Positions 12,055 to 24,152 of a stretch of 64,000 bases of DNA are shown here, one piece after another. How positions within the stretch are numbered: the stretch's first letter is position 1; each line of letters starts with the position of its first letter. The notes beneath the pieces are model-generated. The model did no database searches, was not told the origin of the DNA, and worked only from the letters and a program-made list of their open reading frames with translations. The position numbers and the translations under genes are program-made. Origin of the DNA: Isoperla grammatica (taxonomy: Eukaryota; Arthropoda; Insecta; Plecoptera; Perlodidae); contig OX246749.1 in assembly GCA_945910005.1 (NCBI GenBank), positions 35,552,116-35,616,115 of the forward strand, given 5' to 3'.

Positions 12055-12250
12055 GGGGGAGAGAGACGTCAAGCGTCGCCAGAATTTCTGTAAAACAATA
12101 ATGAATATTCAACTCGATTCTGCTTATTGTAAATTGTAACTCCAAAGTCCAAATATTGACGGATTTACGAACTAATGGTCTCTCTGGATTCAAAAAGTAT
12201 CCAAGAATATGATCTGAAGATAAAAACTCCGAAAATAGCAAACAAATTCT
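12055..12250. repeat. Diverged relic of the 1,480-bp satellite
   Basis: Starts with GACGTCAAGCGTCGCCAGAA, nearly the same as a segment of the array unit (GACGTGAAGCGTCGCCGAAA). It runs directly into the second component found at 13.07-13.6 kb (CTCGATTCTGCTTATTGTAA, then GGATTTACGAACTAATGGTC). In the intact unit these parts are far apart, so this is a rearranged old copy ~1.5 kb upstream of the array. Confidence 0.75.
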
Positions 12251-12953
12251 GTGGCCGTTTTGCAACTACTGGCCCTTAGCCATTTGCCCGACCGGCCAAT
12301 GAGAGCGCAGTATTAATTCCACTGGTCCGCGCGAACACCCCGTGATCGCGCTACAACAGTCGTGCACTCGTGGTGCTTCAGCTTCAGTCGGTCTCTGGCC
12401 GTCCTCGTGATAAGATCTATGTCGCTCGTCTGCGTGTTTTTACACACGTAAACTACCGTCAGCGCTGCGGTGGCTGAAATCAGAACTAACCACGGCGCTC
12501 ACGTCACGCGAGCGCCTGCACACTCACGCTAGGCTACCTATTCTCGGTCCCAATTCAAGATACACGCCGGCAAAATGAGAACTAAAAGGAACTGTGTCTT
12601 ATTGTTGGAGACTTATGCTGTCAATCATCCCCTTTATTTGGCAAACCACTTAGCTTCTAACACAGTAAAGACAGCTCCAAACCACATGGACCGTCGAAGC
12701 AAGAGATAATTATGGTCGACCCTTTGAAAAGGGACAGAATCCTGAGCCCCCGTCTTCCTATTGTCAAGTGGGTGTTTTTCTTATTTGAATAAATATTATT
12801 GGTGTTCACTTTTTTTTAAAAACTGTGCATCCTTCCTGGTGACAAGCTTGACGTTTACAGCCTTGCACAGTCAGCGGGAAATAATCCGCCCTTTGAGGAG
12901 TCCTCTTTACCGGCGTGTATCTTGGATAGGGACCGAGTTTAAAAATCCACACG
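12251..12953. other. GC-rich intergenic island
   Basis: 12260-12560 is GC- and CpG-rich compared with its surroundings (CGCGAACACC, GTGATCGCGC, GCGAGCGCC). It could be a small promoter-like island, but no transcript or open frame supports this. Confidence 0.4.
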
Positions 12954-13645
12954 TTGTCTTTTTAAAATTGCATTTCATGTATCTTGAACACGTGATCGCG
13001 AAACTGTAAACGGTTTTTGGCGTAAACCAACCGTTTGTCTGTAAAAAAAATAATGAATATTCTACTCGATTCTTCATATTGTAATTGTAACTCCAAATAC
13101 GGATGGATTTACGAACTGATGGTCTCACAGGATGCAACAAGTATCAAAGAATGCGATCTGATCATAAAAATTGCAAAAAAAAAACGTTTTTAAGCCGTTC
13201 TTCTTCTCTGATTTTCAAAATCAACACTTTGTCTTTTTATGATCGCATTCGATAGATCTTCACCAGGTGATAGCGAATCAGAAAACCGTTTTTTGCGGAC
13301 ACGCACAGTTTGGATGTAAAAAAATAATCTTTATTCAACTCGATACTTTCTTATTGTACTTGTAGGTACAAATATAAGTGGATTTACGAACTGAGGGTCT
13401 CGTTGGATTCAGAAAGTATTCAAAAATACGATCTGATGATAAAAACTCTGAAAATTGAAAAAAAAAAAGAACGCATTTTTTAACTAAGTCCAAAAAATGA
13501 GTTTTGACACCCTGTCTTTTAAAAATCGCATTTGATACATCTTGAACACGAGATCGCAAAACTGTAAACGGTTTTTGGCGGAAACAAACCGTTCGTCTGT
13601 AAAAAAAAAAAAATGAATATTCTACTCGATTCTTCTTATTGATCA
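12954..13645. repeat. Three diverged ~280-bp subrepeats flanking the array
   Basis: CTCGATTCTTCWTATTGTA followed by GGATTTACGAACTGATGGTC recurs at 13063, 13337 and 13625, each preceded by a segment with GATCTTGAACACGTGATCGC-like sequence and AACGGTTTTTGGC. The spacing is 273 and ~287 bp. The same ~280-bp block occurs once in each 1,480-bp unit (for example 14682-14910), so this is an older stage of the same satellite. Confidence 0.85.
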
Positions 13646-14525
13646 GATAGCACATGAACCATTAAAACATGTTTCCTCGGCTAACCGTCAATGCTAGGGA
13701 AACGTAAACATGTTTCATGTATAGACCAAGAATGTCCGATGCAAAAACTGTAATCATTATTTACTTAACCCTTTAACAAGAGACGCTATGCGTCGTCAAA
13801 GACGTGCTCAAATACACTCTGTTTTTTAGAATTATATTCTTTACGGCTATATTGTTTATTTGGGGGATCTTAAAGGTAATTCCCGAGGTAGATCTGAACA
13901 TTGTCTACTTTCAAAAAAATCATCGCGTCGCTATGTTTGTTGTGAACGACGTGAAGCGTCGCCGAAATTTCAAAGATTTTCTTGTCAAGTTCCACTTTCG
14001 GTACCGATTGTGGATGAACGGTGGTACCTAGTTACTCGTAGCGTCGAACTTAAGGTCAGTAAGAATCCTTGGTGACGTAGTATGAGCGTCGGTAGCGTCG
14101 GTTTGCACAGGTCGTGGTGAGGCGACTCCAACTTCAGGTAATCAAAATAGTAGATTTTTTGAGGTTTTTATTTTTTTACGGGAAAACGGTTTGAGATAGA
14201 ATTTTTTGGTTTTCTATTCCTTCTTATTCATCTCTCTCTAGATTTGTTTCGTATTTTAAAAAAAATAAAAAAAATCAAAAATTTCAAAATTCTCCGATTG
14301 TGGTTTTCTGAGACAAAATTTGAAATTTTGGGCGCCTGTATCTCTGTAAGTATGACCCCCAGCATATTTTCGTTTTCAGGATGTCTAGATAATTAACGAA
14401 AGAAAAATAAAAAAATACAGAAACAAATTTGGACCCCCCGTTTGGTAGCTACGAGCGCTTGAAAAAAAAATTTCCCCTTAGTAAACCCTTCTCAACTTTG
14501 CTTGTCTGAATATGGAAGAAAAAAA

Positions 14526-14607
14526 GACTGCCGGTATCGGGACTCGAACCCCGGACCTCTAAAACACTAAGCGAGGTCGCTACCTCATACGCCACGCCAC
14601 TCGATGG
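14526..14607 (-). pseudogene. tRNA-like module A (one per satellite unit)
   Basis: On the minus strand, TGGCGTATGAGGTAGC fits a Pol III A box and GGGGTTCGAGTCCCG fits a B box. CTCGCTTAGTGTTTTAGAGG occupies the anticodon-arm region and resembles tRNA-Ala-type sequences. The T stem pairs imperfectly (a missing base), so it is tRNA-derived rather than a functional tRNA. Other copies: 16007-16088, 17485-17566, 18966-19047, 20447-20528, 21928-22009, 23406-23487 and 24876-24956. Runs of A just downstream on the plus strand give a minus-strand T-run upstream of the element, not a terminator. Confidence 0.7.
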
Positions 14608-14970
14608 AAATTGCTTTGCTTACACTGGTACATAACCCACTGCTCTCAATGTATGCATGTATGAATCTCATTGTACCTCGATTCATTCTTATTGTAATTG
14701 TAACACCAAAGATAGATGGATTTACGGTCAGAGGGTTTCATTGGATTTAAAAAACATCCAAAAATATCCCAGAAGCCGTTTTTTAACTAACTCCACGAAA
14801 TCCAGTATCAGCACATTGTCTTTTTAAAATCGCATTTGTTAGATCTTGATCACGTGATCGCGAAAAAGTAAATCGGTTGTGGAAACAACGAGCCGTTTGA
14901 CCGTTAAAAATTAAACCATGTCCGTGTACGTTGATGTATTGGTATAAATATCTGAATATGGTGGAAAAAA

Positions 14971-15051
14971 GAGTGGGTGTAATGGGTCTCGAACCCCAGA
15001 CCTCAAGCACTCGAAGCTACAACGTTCTGCGTACGCCACGCCAGACGATGG
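14971..15051 (-). pseudogene. tRNA-like module B (one per satellite unit)
   Basis: Minus strand: TGGCGTACGCAGAACG resembles an A box, and GGGGTTCGAGACCC a B box. It aligns with module A, and the homology extends into flanks (GAATATGG..GAAAAAAA on one side, TTGCTTACACTGGTA..TAACMCACTG on the other), so the two modules are an old internal duplication of ~150-190 bp. Other copies: 16452-16531, 17931-18011, 19411-19491, 20892-20971, 22373-22453 and 23851-23930; absent from unit 8. Confidence 0.7.
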
Positions 15052-15283
15052 TAGTAGCCTTGCTTACACTAGTAGATAACACACTGGTCTCAATGTATGG
15101 CATAGCTTGTTGTATTCAGATAGCTCGTCATCACGCCAACATTAAAACATGTTTCCTCGGCTAACCGCTAATGCAAGGCAAGCATTAACATGTTTCATGT
15201 ATAGAGTATGAATGACTTATGGAGAAACTCTAATCATTATTTTCTTAACCCTTTAACAAGAGACGCTACGCGTCGTCAAAGAC

Positions 15284-16764
15284 GTGCTCAAATACACTCT
15301 GTTTTTTAGAATTATATTCTTTACGGCTATATTGTTTATTTGGGGGATCTTAAAGGTAATTCCCGAGGTAGATCTGAACATTGTCTACTTTCAAAAAAAT
15401 CATCGCGTCGCTATGTTTGTTGTGAACGACGTGAAGCGTCGCCGAAATTTCAAAGATTTTCTTGTCAAGTTCCACTTTCGGTACCGATTGTGGATGAACG
15501 GTGGTACCTAGTTAGTCGTAGCGTCGAACTTAAGGTCAGTAAGAATCCTTGGTGACGTAGTATGAGCGTCGGTAGCGTCGGTTTGCACAGGTCGTGGTGA
15601 GGCGACTCCAACTTCAGGTAATCAAAATAGTAGATTTTTTGAGGTTTTTATTTTTTTACGGGAAAACGGTTTGAGATAGAATTTTTTGGTTTTCTATTCC
15701 TTCTTATTCATCTCTCTCTAGATTTGTTTCGTATTTTTAAAAAAATAAAAAAAATCAAAAATTTCAAAATTCTCCGATTGTGGTCTTCTGAGACAAAATT
15801 TGAAATTTTGGGCGCCTGTATCTCTGCAAGTATGACCCCCAGCATATTTTCGTTTTCAGGATGTCTAGATAATTAACGAAAGAAAAATAAAAAAAATACA
15901 GAAACAAATTTGGACCCCCCGTTTGGTAGCTACGAGCGCTTGAAAAAAAAATTTCCCCTTAGTAAACCCTTCTCAACTTTGCTTGTCTGAATATGGAAGA
16001 AAAAAAGACTGCCGGTATCGGGACTCGAACCCCGGACCTCTAAAACACTAAGCGAGGTCGCTACCTCATACGACACGCCACTCGATGGAAATTGCTTTGC
16101 TTACACTGGTACATAACCCACTGCTCTCAATGTATGCATGTATGAATCTCATTGTACCTCGATTCATTCTTATTGTAATTGTAACACCAAAGATAGATGG
16201 ATTTACGGTCAGAGGGTTTTATTGGATTTAAAAAACATCCAAACATATCCAAGAAGCCGTTTTTTAACTAACTCCACGAAATCCAGTATCAGCACATTGT
16301 CTTTTTAATCGCATTTGTTAGATCTTGATCACGTGATCGCGAAAAAGTAAATCGTTTGTGGAAACAATGAGCCGTTTGACCGTTAAAAATTAAACCATGT
16401 CCGTGCACGTTGATGTATTGGTATAAATATGTGAATATGGTGGAAAAAAAAGAGTGGGTGTAATGGGTTTCGAACCCCAGACGTCAAGCACTCGAGTCTA
16501 CAACGTTCTGCGTACGCCACGCCAGACGATGATACTAGCCCCGCTTACACTAGTAGATAACACACTGGTCTCAATGTATGGCATAGCTTGTTGTATTCAG
16601 ATAGCTCGTAATCACGCCAACATTAAATCATGTTTCCTCGGCTAACCGCTAATGCAAGGCAAGCATTAACATGTTTCATGTATAGAGTATGAATGACTAA
16701 TGGAGAAACTCTAATCATTATTTTCTTAACCCTTTAACAAGAGACGCTACGCGTCGTCAAAGAC
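15284..16764. repeat. Satellite unit 2
   Basis: 1,481 bp. First segment as unit 1. Its B module is the TCGAGTCTACAAC / GATGATACTAGCCCC variant. Confidence 0.95.
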
Positions 16765-18243
16765 GTGCTCAAATACACTTTGTTTTTTAGAATTATATTC
16801 TTTACGGCTATATCGTTTATTTGGGGGATCTTAAAGTTAATTCCCGAGGTAGGTCTGAACATTGTCTACTTTCAAAAAAATCATCGCGTCGCTATGTTTG
16901 TTGTGAACGACGTGAAGCGTCGCCGAAATTTCAATGATTTTCTTGTCAAGTTCCACTTTCGGTACCGATTGTGGATGAACGGTGGTACCTAGTTAGTCGT
17001 AGCGTCGAACTTAAGGTCAGTAAGAATCCTTGGTGACGTAGTATGAGCGTCGGTAGCGTCGGTTTGCACAGGTCGTGGTGAGGCGACTCCAACTTCAGGT
17101 AATCAAAATAGTAGATTTTTTGAGGTTTTTATTTTTTTACGGGAAAACGGTTTGAGATAGAATTTTTTGGTTTTCTATTCCTTCTTATTCATCTCTCTCT
17201 AGATTTGTTTCGTATTTTTTAAAAAATAAAAAAAATCAAAAATTTCAAAATTCTCCGATTGTGGTCTTCTGAGACAAAATTTGAAATTTTGGGCGCCTGT
17301 ATCTCTGTAAGTATGACCCCCAGCATATTTTCGTTTTCAGGATGTCTAGATAATTAACGAAAGGAAAATAAAAAAAATACAGAAACAAATTTGGACCCCC
17401 CGTTTGGTAGCTACGAGCGCTTGAAAAAAAAATTTCCCCTTAGTCCCTTCTCAACTTTGCTTGTCTGAATATGGAAGAAAAAAAGACTGCCGGTATCGGG
17501 ACTCGAACCCCGGACCTCTAAAACACTAAGCGAGGTCGCTACCTCATACGCCACGCCACTCGATGGAAATCGCTTTGCTTACACTGGTACATAACCCACT
17601 GCTCTCAATGTATGCATGTATGAATCTCATTGTACCTCGATTCATTCTTATTGTAATTGTAACACCAAAGATAGATGGATTTACGGTCAGAGGGTTTCAT
17701 TGGATTTAAAAAACATCCAAAAATATCCAAGAAGCCGTTTTTTAACTAACTCCACGAAATCCAGTATCAGCACATTGTCTTTTTAAAATCGCATTTGTTA
17801 GATCTTGATCACGTGATCGCGAAAAAGTAAATCGGTTGTGGAAACAACGAGCCGTTTGACCGTTAAAAATTAAACCATGTCCGTGTACGTTGATGTATTG
17901 GTATAAATATCTGAATATGGTGGAAAAAAAGAGTGGGTGTAATGGGTCTCGAACCCCAGACCTCAAGCACTCGAAGCTACAACGTTCTGCGTACGCCACG
18001 CCAGACGATGGTAGTAGCCTTGCTTACACTAGTAGATAACACACTGGTCTCAATGTATGGCATAGCTTGTTGTATTCAGATAGCTCGTAATCACGCCAAC
18101 ATTAAAACATGTTTCCTCGGCTAACCGCTAATGCAAGGCAAGCATTAACATGTTTCATGTATAGAGTATGAATGACTTATGGAGAAACTCTAATCATTAT
18201 TTTCTTAACCCTTTAACAAGAGACGCTACGCGTCGTCAAAGAC
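16765..18243. repeat. Satellite unit 3
   Basis: 1,479 bp. First segment has the variant set CACTTTG, AAAGTTAATT, GTAGGTCTG and TTTCAATGAT, shared with units 6 and 8. A small deletion removes AAAC near 17443. Confidence 0.95.
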
Positions 18244-19723
18244 GTGCTCAAATACACTCTGTTTTTTAGAATTATATTCTTTACGGCTATATTGTTTATT
18301 TGGGGGATCTTAAAGGTAATTTTCGAGGTAGATCTGAACATTGTCTACTTTCAAAAAAATCATCGCGTCGCTATGTTTGTTGTGAACGACGTGAAGCGTC
18401 GCCGAAATTTCAAAGATTTTCTTGTCAAGTTCCACTTTCGGTACCGATTGTGGATGAACGGTGGTACCTAGTTAGTCGTAGCGTCGAACTTAAGGTCAGT
18501 AAGAATCTTTGGTGACGTAGTATGAGCGTCGGTAGCGTCGGTTTGCACAGGTCGTGGTGAGGCGACTCCAACTTCAGGTAATCAAAATAGGAGATTTTTT
18601 GAGGTTTTTATTTTTTTACGGGAAAACGGTTTGAGATAGAATTTTTTGGTTTTCTATTCCTTCTTATTCATCTCTCTCTAGATTTGTTTCGTATTTTTAA
18701 AAAAATAAAAAAAATCAAAAATTTCAAATTTCTCCGATTGTGGTCTTCTGAGACAAAATTTGAAATTTTGGGCGCCTGTATCTCTGTAAGTATGACCCCC
18801 AGCATATTTTCGTTTTCAGGATGTCTAGATAATTAACGAAAGAAAAATAAAAATAATACAGAAACAAATTTGGACCCCCCGTTTGGTAGCTACGAGCGCT
18901 TGAAAAAAAATTTCCCCTTAGTAAACCCTTCTCAACTTTGCTTGTCTGAATATGGAAGAAAAAAAGACTGCCGATATCGGGACTCGAACCCCGGACCTCT
19001 AAAACACTAAGCGAGGTCGCTACCTCATACGCCACGCCACTCGATGGAAATTGCTTTGCTTACACTGGTACATAACCCACTGCTCTCAATGTATGCATGT
19101 ATGAATCTCATTGTACCTCGATTCATTCTTATTGTAATTGTAACACCAAAGATAGATGGATTTACGGTCAGAGGGTTTCATTGGATTTAAAAAACATCCA
19201 AACATATCCAAGAAGCCGTTTTTTAACTAACTCCACGAAATCCAGTATCAGCACATTGTCTTTTTAATCGCATTTGTTAGATCTTGATCACGTGATCGCG
19301 AAAAAGTAAATCGTTTGTGGAAACAATGAGCCGTTTGACCGTTAAAAATTAAACCATGTCCGTGCACGTTGATGTATTGGTATAAATATGTGAATATGGT
19401 GGAAAAAAAAGAGTGGGTGTAATGGGTTTCGAACCCCAGACGTCAAGCACTCGAAGCTACAACGTTCTGCGTACGCCACGCCAGACGAAGGTAGTAGCCT
19501 TGCTTACACTAGTAGATAACACACTGGTCTCAATGTATGGCATAGCTTGTTGTATTCAGATAGCTCGTAATCACGCCAACATTAAAACATGTTTCCTCGG
19601 CTAACCGCTAATGCAAGGCAAGCATTAACATGTTTCATGTATAGAGTATGAATGACTTATGGAGAAACTCTAATCATTATTTTCTTAACCCTTTAACAAG
19701 AGACGCTACGCGTCGTCAAAGAC
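18244..19723. repeat. Satellite unit 4
   Basis: 1,480 bp. First segment as unit 1, with a private change at 18321 (TTTCGAGG). It shares the AATCTTTGG variant with unit 5. Confidence 0.95.
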
Positions 19724-21204
19724 GTGCTCAAATACACTCTGTTTTTTAGAATTATATTCTTTACGGCTATATTGTTTATTTGGGGGTTCTTAAAGGTAAT
19801 TCCCGAGGTAGATCTGAACATTGTCTACTTTCAAAAAAATCATCGCGTCGCTATGTTTGTTGTGAACGACGTGAAGCGTCGCCGAAATTTCAAAGATTTT
19901 CTTGTCAAGTTCCACTTTCGGTACCGATTGTGGATGAACGGTGGTACCTAGTTAGTCGTAGCGTCGAACTTAAGGTCAGTAAGAATCTTTGGTGACGTAG
20001 TATGAGCGTCGGTAGCGTCGGTTTGCACAGGTCGTGGTGAGGCGACTCCAACTTCAGGTAATCAAAATAGTAGATTTTTTGAGGTTTTTATTTTTTTACG
20101 GGAAAACGGTTTGAGATAGAATTTTTTGGTTTTCTATTCCTTCTTATTCATCTCTCTCTAGATTTGTTTCGTATTTTTTAAAAAATAAAAAAAATCAAAA
20201 ATTTCAAAATTCTCCGATTGTGGTCTTCTGAGACAAAATTTGAAATTTTGGGCGCCTGTATCTCTGTAAGTATGACCCCCAGCATATTTTCGTTTTCAGG
20301 ATGTCTAGATAATTAACGAAAGAAAAATAAAAAAAATACAGAAACAAATTTGGACCCCCCGTTTGGTAGCTACGAGCGCTTGAAAAAAAAATTTCCCCTT
20401 AGTAAACCCTTCTCAACTTTGCTTGTCTGAATATGGAAGAAAAAAAGACTGCCGGTATCGGGACTCGAACCCCGGACCTCTAAAACACTAAGCGAGGTCG
20501 CTACCTCATACGCCACGCCACTCGATGGAAATTGCTTTGCTTACACTGGTACATAACCCACTGCTCTCAATGTATGCATGTATGAATCTCATTGTACCTC
20601 GATTCATTCTTATTGTAATTGTAACACCAAAGATAGATGGATTTACGGTCAGAGGGTTTTATTGGATTTAAAAAACATCCAAACATATCCAAGAAGCCGT
20701 TTTTTAACTAACTCCACGAAATCCAGTATCAGCACATTGTCTTTTTAATCGCATTTGTTAGATCTTGATCACGTGATCGCGAAAAAGTAAATCGTTTGTG
20801 GAAACAATGAGCCGTTTGACCGTTAAAAATTAAACCATGTCCGTGCACGTTGATGTATTGGTATAAATATGTGAATATGGTGGAAAAAAAAGAGTGGGTG
20901 TAATGGGTTTCGAACCCCAGACGTCAAGCACTCGAGTCTACAACGTTCTGCGTACGCCACGCCAGACGATGATACTAGCCCCGCTTACACTAGTAGATAA
21001 CACACTGGTCTCAATGTATGGCATAGCTTGTTGTATTCAGATAGCTCGTAATCACGCCAACATTAAATCATGTTTCCTCGGCTAACCGCTAATGCAAGGC
21101 AAGCATTAACATGTTTCATGTATAGAGTATGAATGACTAATGGAGAAACTCTAATCATTATTTTCTTAACCCTTTAACAAGAGACGCTACGCGTCGTCAA
21201 AGAC
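19724..21204. repeat. Satellite unit 5
   Basis: 1,481 bp. First segment as unit 1, with a private GGGGGTTCTT change. Its B module is the GATGATACTAGCCCC variant, as in unit 2. Confidence 0.95.
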
Positions 21205-22685
21205 GTGCTCAAATACACTTTGTTTTTTAGAATTATATTCTTTACGGCTATATTGTTTATTTGGGGGATCTTAAAGTTAATTCCCGAGGTAGGTCTGAAC
21301 ATTGTCTACTTTCAAAAAAATCATCGCGTCGCTATGTTTGTTGTGAACGACGTGAAGCGTCGCCGAAATTTCAATGATTTTCTTGTCAAGTTCCACTTTC
21401 GGTACCGATTGTGGATGAACGGTGGTACCTAGTTAGTCGTAGCGTCGAACTTAAGGTCAGTAAGAATCCTTGGTGACGTAGTATGAGCGTCGGTAGCGTC
21501 GGTTTGCACAGGTCGTGGTGAGGCGACGCCAACTTCAGGTAATCAAAATAGTAGATTTTTTGAGGTTTTTATTTTTTTACGGGCAAACGGTTTGAGATAG
21601 AATTTTTTGGTTTTCTATTCCTTCTTATTCATCTCTCTCTAGATTTGTTTCGTATTTTTTAAAAAATAAAAAAAATCAAAAATTTCAAAATTCTCCGATT
21701 GTGGTCTTCTGAGACAAAATTTGAAATTTTGGGCGCCTGTATCTCTGTAAGTATGACCCCCAGCATATTTTCGTTTTCAGGATGTCTAGATAATTAACGA
21801 AAGAAAAATAAAAAAAATACAGAAACAAATTTGGACCCCCCGTTTGGTAGCTACGAGCGCTTGAAAAAAAAATTTCCCCTTAGTAAACCCTTCTCAACTT
21901 TGCTTGTCTGAATATGGAAGAAAAAAAGACTGCCGGTATCGGGACTCGAACCCCGGACCTCTAAAACACTAAGCGAGGTCGCTACCTCATACGCCACGCC
22001 ACTCGATGGAAATTGCTTTGCTTACACTGGTACATAACCCACTGCTCTCAATGTATGCATGTATGAATCTCATTGTACCTCGATTCATTCTTATTGTAAT
22101 TGTAACACCAAAGATAGATTGATTTACGGTCAGAGGGTTTCATTGGATTTAAAAAACATCCAAACATATCCAAGAAGCCGTTTTTTAACTAACTCCACGA
22201 AATCCAGTATCAGCACATTGTCTTTTTAATCGCATTTGTTAGATCTTGATCACGTGATCGCGAAAAAGTAAATCGTTTGTGGAAACAATGAGCCGTTTGA
22301 CCGTTAAAAATTAAACCATGTCCGTGCACGTTGATGTATTGGTATAAATATGTGAATATGGTGGAAAAAAAAGAGTGGGTGTAATGGGTTTCGAACCCCA
22401 GACGTCAAGCACTCGAAGCTACAACGTTCTGCGTACGCCACGCCAGACGATGGTAGTAGCCTTGCTTACACTAGTAGATAACACACTGGTCTCAATGTAT
22501 GGCATAGCTTGTTGTATTCAGATAGCTCGTAATCACGCCAACATTAAAACATGTTTCCTCGGCTAACCGCTAATGCAAGGCAAGCATTAACATGTTTCAT
22601 GTATAGAGTATGAATGACTTATGGAGAAACTCTAATCATTATTTTCTTAACCCTTTAACAAGAGACGCTACGCGTCGTCAAAGAC
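21205..22685. repeat. Satellite unit 6
   Basis: 1,481 bp. Carries the unit-3 variant set. Lies exactly 4,440 bp after unit 3, consistent with a three-unit higher-order step. Confidence 0.95.
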
Positions 22686-24152
22686 GTGCTCAAATACACT
22701 CTGTTTTTTCCTATATTCTTTACGGCTATATTGTTTATTTGGGGGATCTTAAAGGTTATTCCCGAGGTAGTTCTGAACATTGTCTACTTTCAAAAAAATC
22801 ATCGCGTCGCTATGTTTGTTGTGAACGACGTGAAGCGTCGCCGAAATTTCAAAGATTTTCTTGTCAAGTTCCAATTTCGGTACCGATTGTGGATGAACGG
22901 TGGTACCTAGTTAGTCGTAGCGTCGAACTTAAGGTCAGTAAGAATCCTTGGTGACGTATTATGAGCGTCGGTAGCGTCGGTTTGCACAGGTCGTGGTGAG
23001 GCGACTCCAACTTCAGGTAATCAAAATAGTAGATTTTTTGAGGTTTTTATTTTTTTACGGGAAAACGGTTTGAGATAGAATTTTTTGGTTTTCTATTCCT
23101 TCTTATTCATCTCTCTCTAGATTTGTTTCGTATTTTTAAAAAAATAAAAAAAATCAAAAATTTCAAAATTCTCCGATTGTGGTCTTCTGAGACAAAATTT
23201 GAAATTTTGGGCGCCTGTATCTCTGTAAGTATGACCCCCAGCATATTTTCGTTTTCAGGATGTCTAGATAATTAACGAAAGAAAAATAAAAAAAATACAG
23301 AAACAAATTTGGACCCCCCGTTTGGTAGCTACGAGCGCTTGAAAAAAAAATTTCCCCTTAGTAAACCCTTCTCAACTTTGCTTGTCTGAATATGGAAGAA
23401 AAAAAGACTGCCGGTATCGGGACTCGAACCCCGGACCTCTAAAACACTAAGCGAGGTCGCTACCTCATACGCCACGCCACTCGATGGAAATTGCTTTGCT
23501 TACACTGGTACATAACCCACTGCTCTCAATGTATGCATGTATGAATCTCATTGTACCTCGATTCATTCTTATTGTAATTGTAACACCAAAGAGAGATGGA
23601 TTTACGGTCAGAGGGTTTTATTGGATTTAAAAAACATCCAAACATATCCAAGAAGCCGTTTTTTAACTAACTCCACGAAATCCAGTATCAGCACATTGTC
23701 TTTTTAATCGCATTTGTTAGATCTTGATCACGTGATCGCGAAAAAGTAAATCGTTTGTGGAAACAATGAGCCGTTTGACCGTTAAAAATTAAACCATGTC
23801 CGTGTACGTTGATGTATTGGTATAAATATGTGAATATGGTGGAAAAAAAAGAGTGGGTGTAATGGGTTTCGAACCCCAGACGTCAAGCACTCGAGTCTAC
23901 AACGTTCTGCGTACGCCACGCCAGACGATGATACTAGCCCCGCTTACACTAGTAGATAACACACTGGTCTCAATGTATGGCATAGCTTGTTGTATTCAGA
24001 TAGCTCGTAATCACGCCAACATTAAATCATGTTTCCTCGGCTAACCGCTAATGCAAGGCAAGCATTAACATGTTTCATGTATGACTAATGGAGAAACTCT
24101 AATCATTATTTTCTTAACCCTTTAACAAGAGACGCTACGCGTCGTCAAAGAC
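22686..24152. repeat. Satellite unit 7
   Basis: 1,467 bp. Net 3-bp loss near 22711, plus loss of AGAGTATGA near 24082. Confidence 0.95.

Larger units (their letters stand above)
13804..15283. repeat. Satellite unit 1
   Basis: 1,480 bp. Type with AAGGTAATT and GTAGATCTG in the first segment. The following B module carries GGGTCTCGAACCCC and an AAAATCGCATTTG stretch. Confidence 0.95.

Noticed and set aside
13804..14031. 75-codon open frame repeated in every satellite unit
   Set aside because: Most unit-to-unit differences inside it change the amino acid (for example V/L, D/G, K/N, I/F, P/F, Y/F) and only one is clearly silent. Conservation is equal across the whole unit. This looks like a non-coding satellite, not a protein under selection.
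14931..15164. 63-77-codon frames over module B, repeated in the array
   Set aside because: They run antisense across a tRNA-like sequence; openness follows from the repeat, with no start context or domain.
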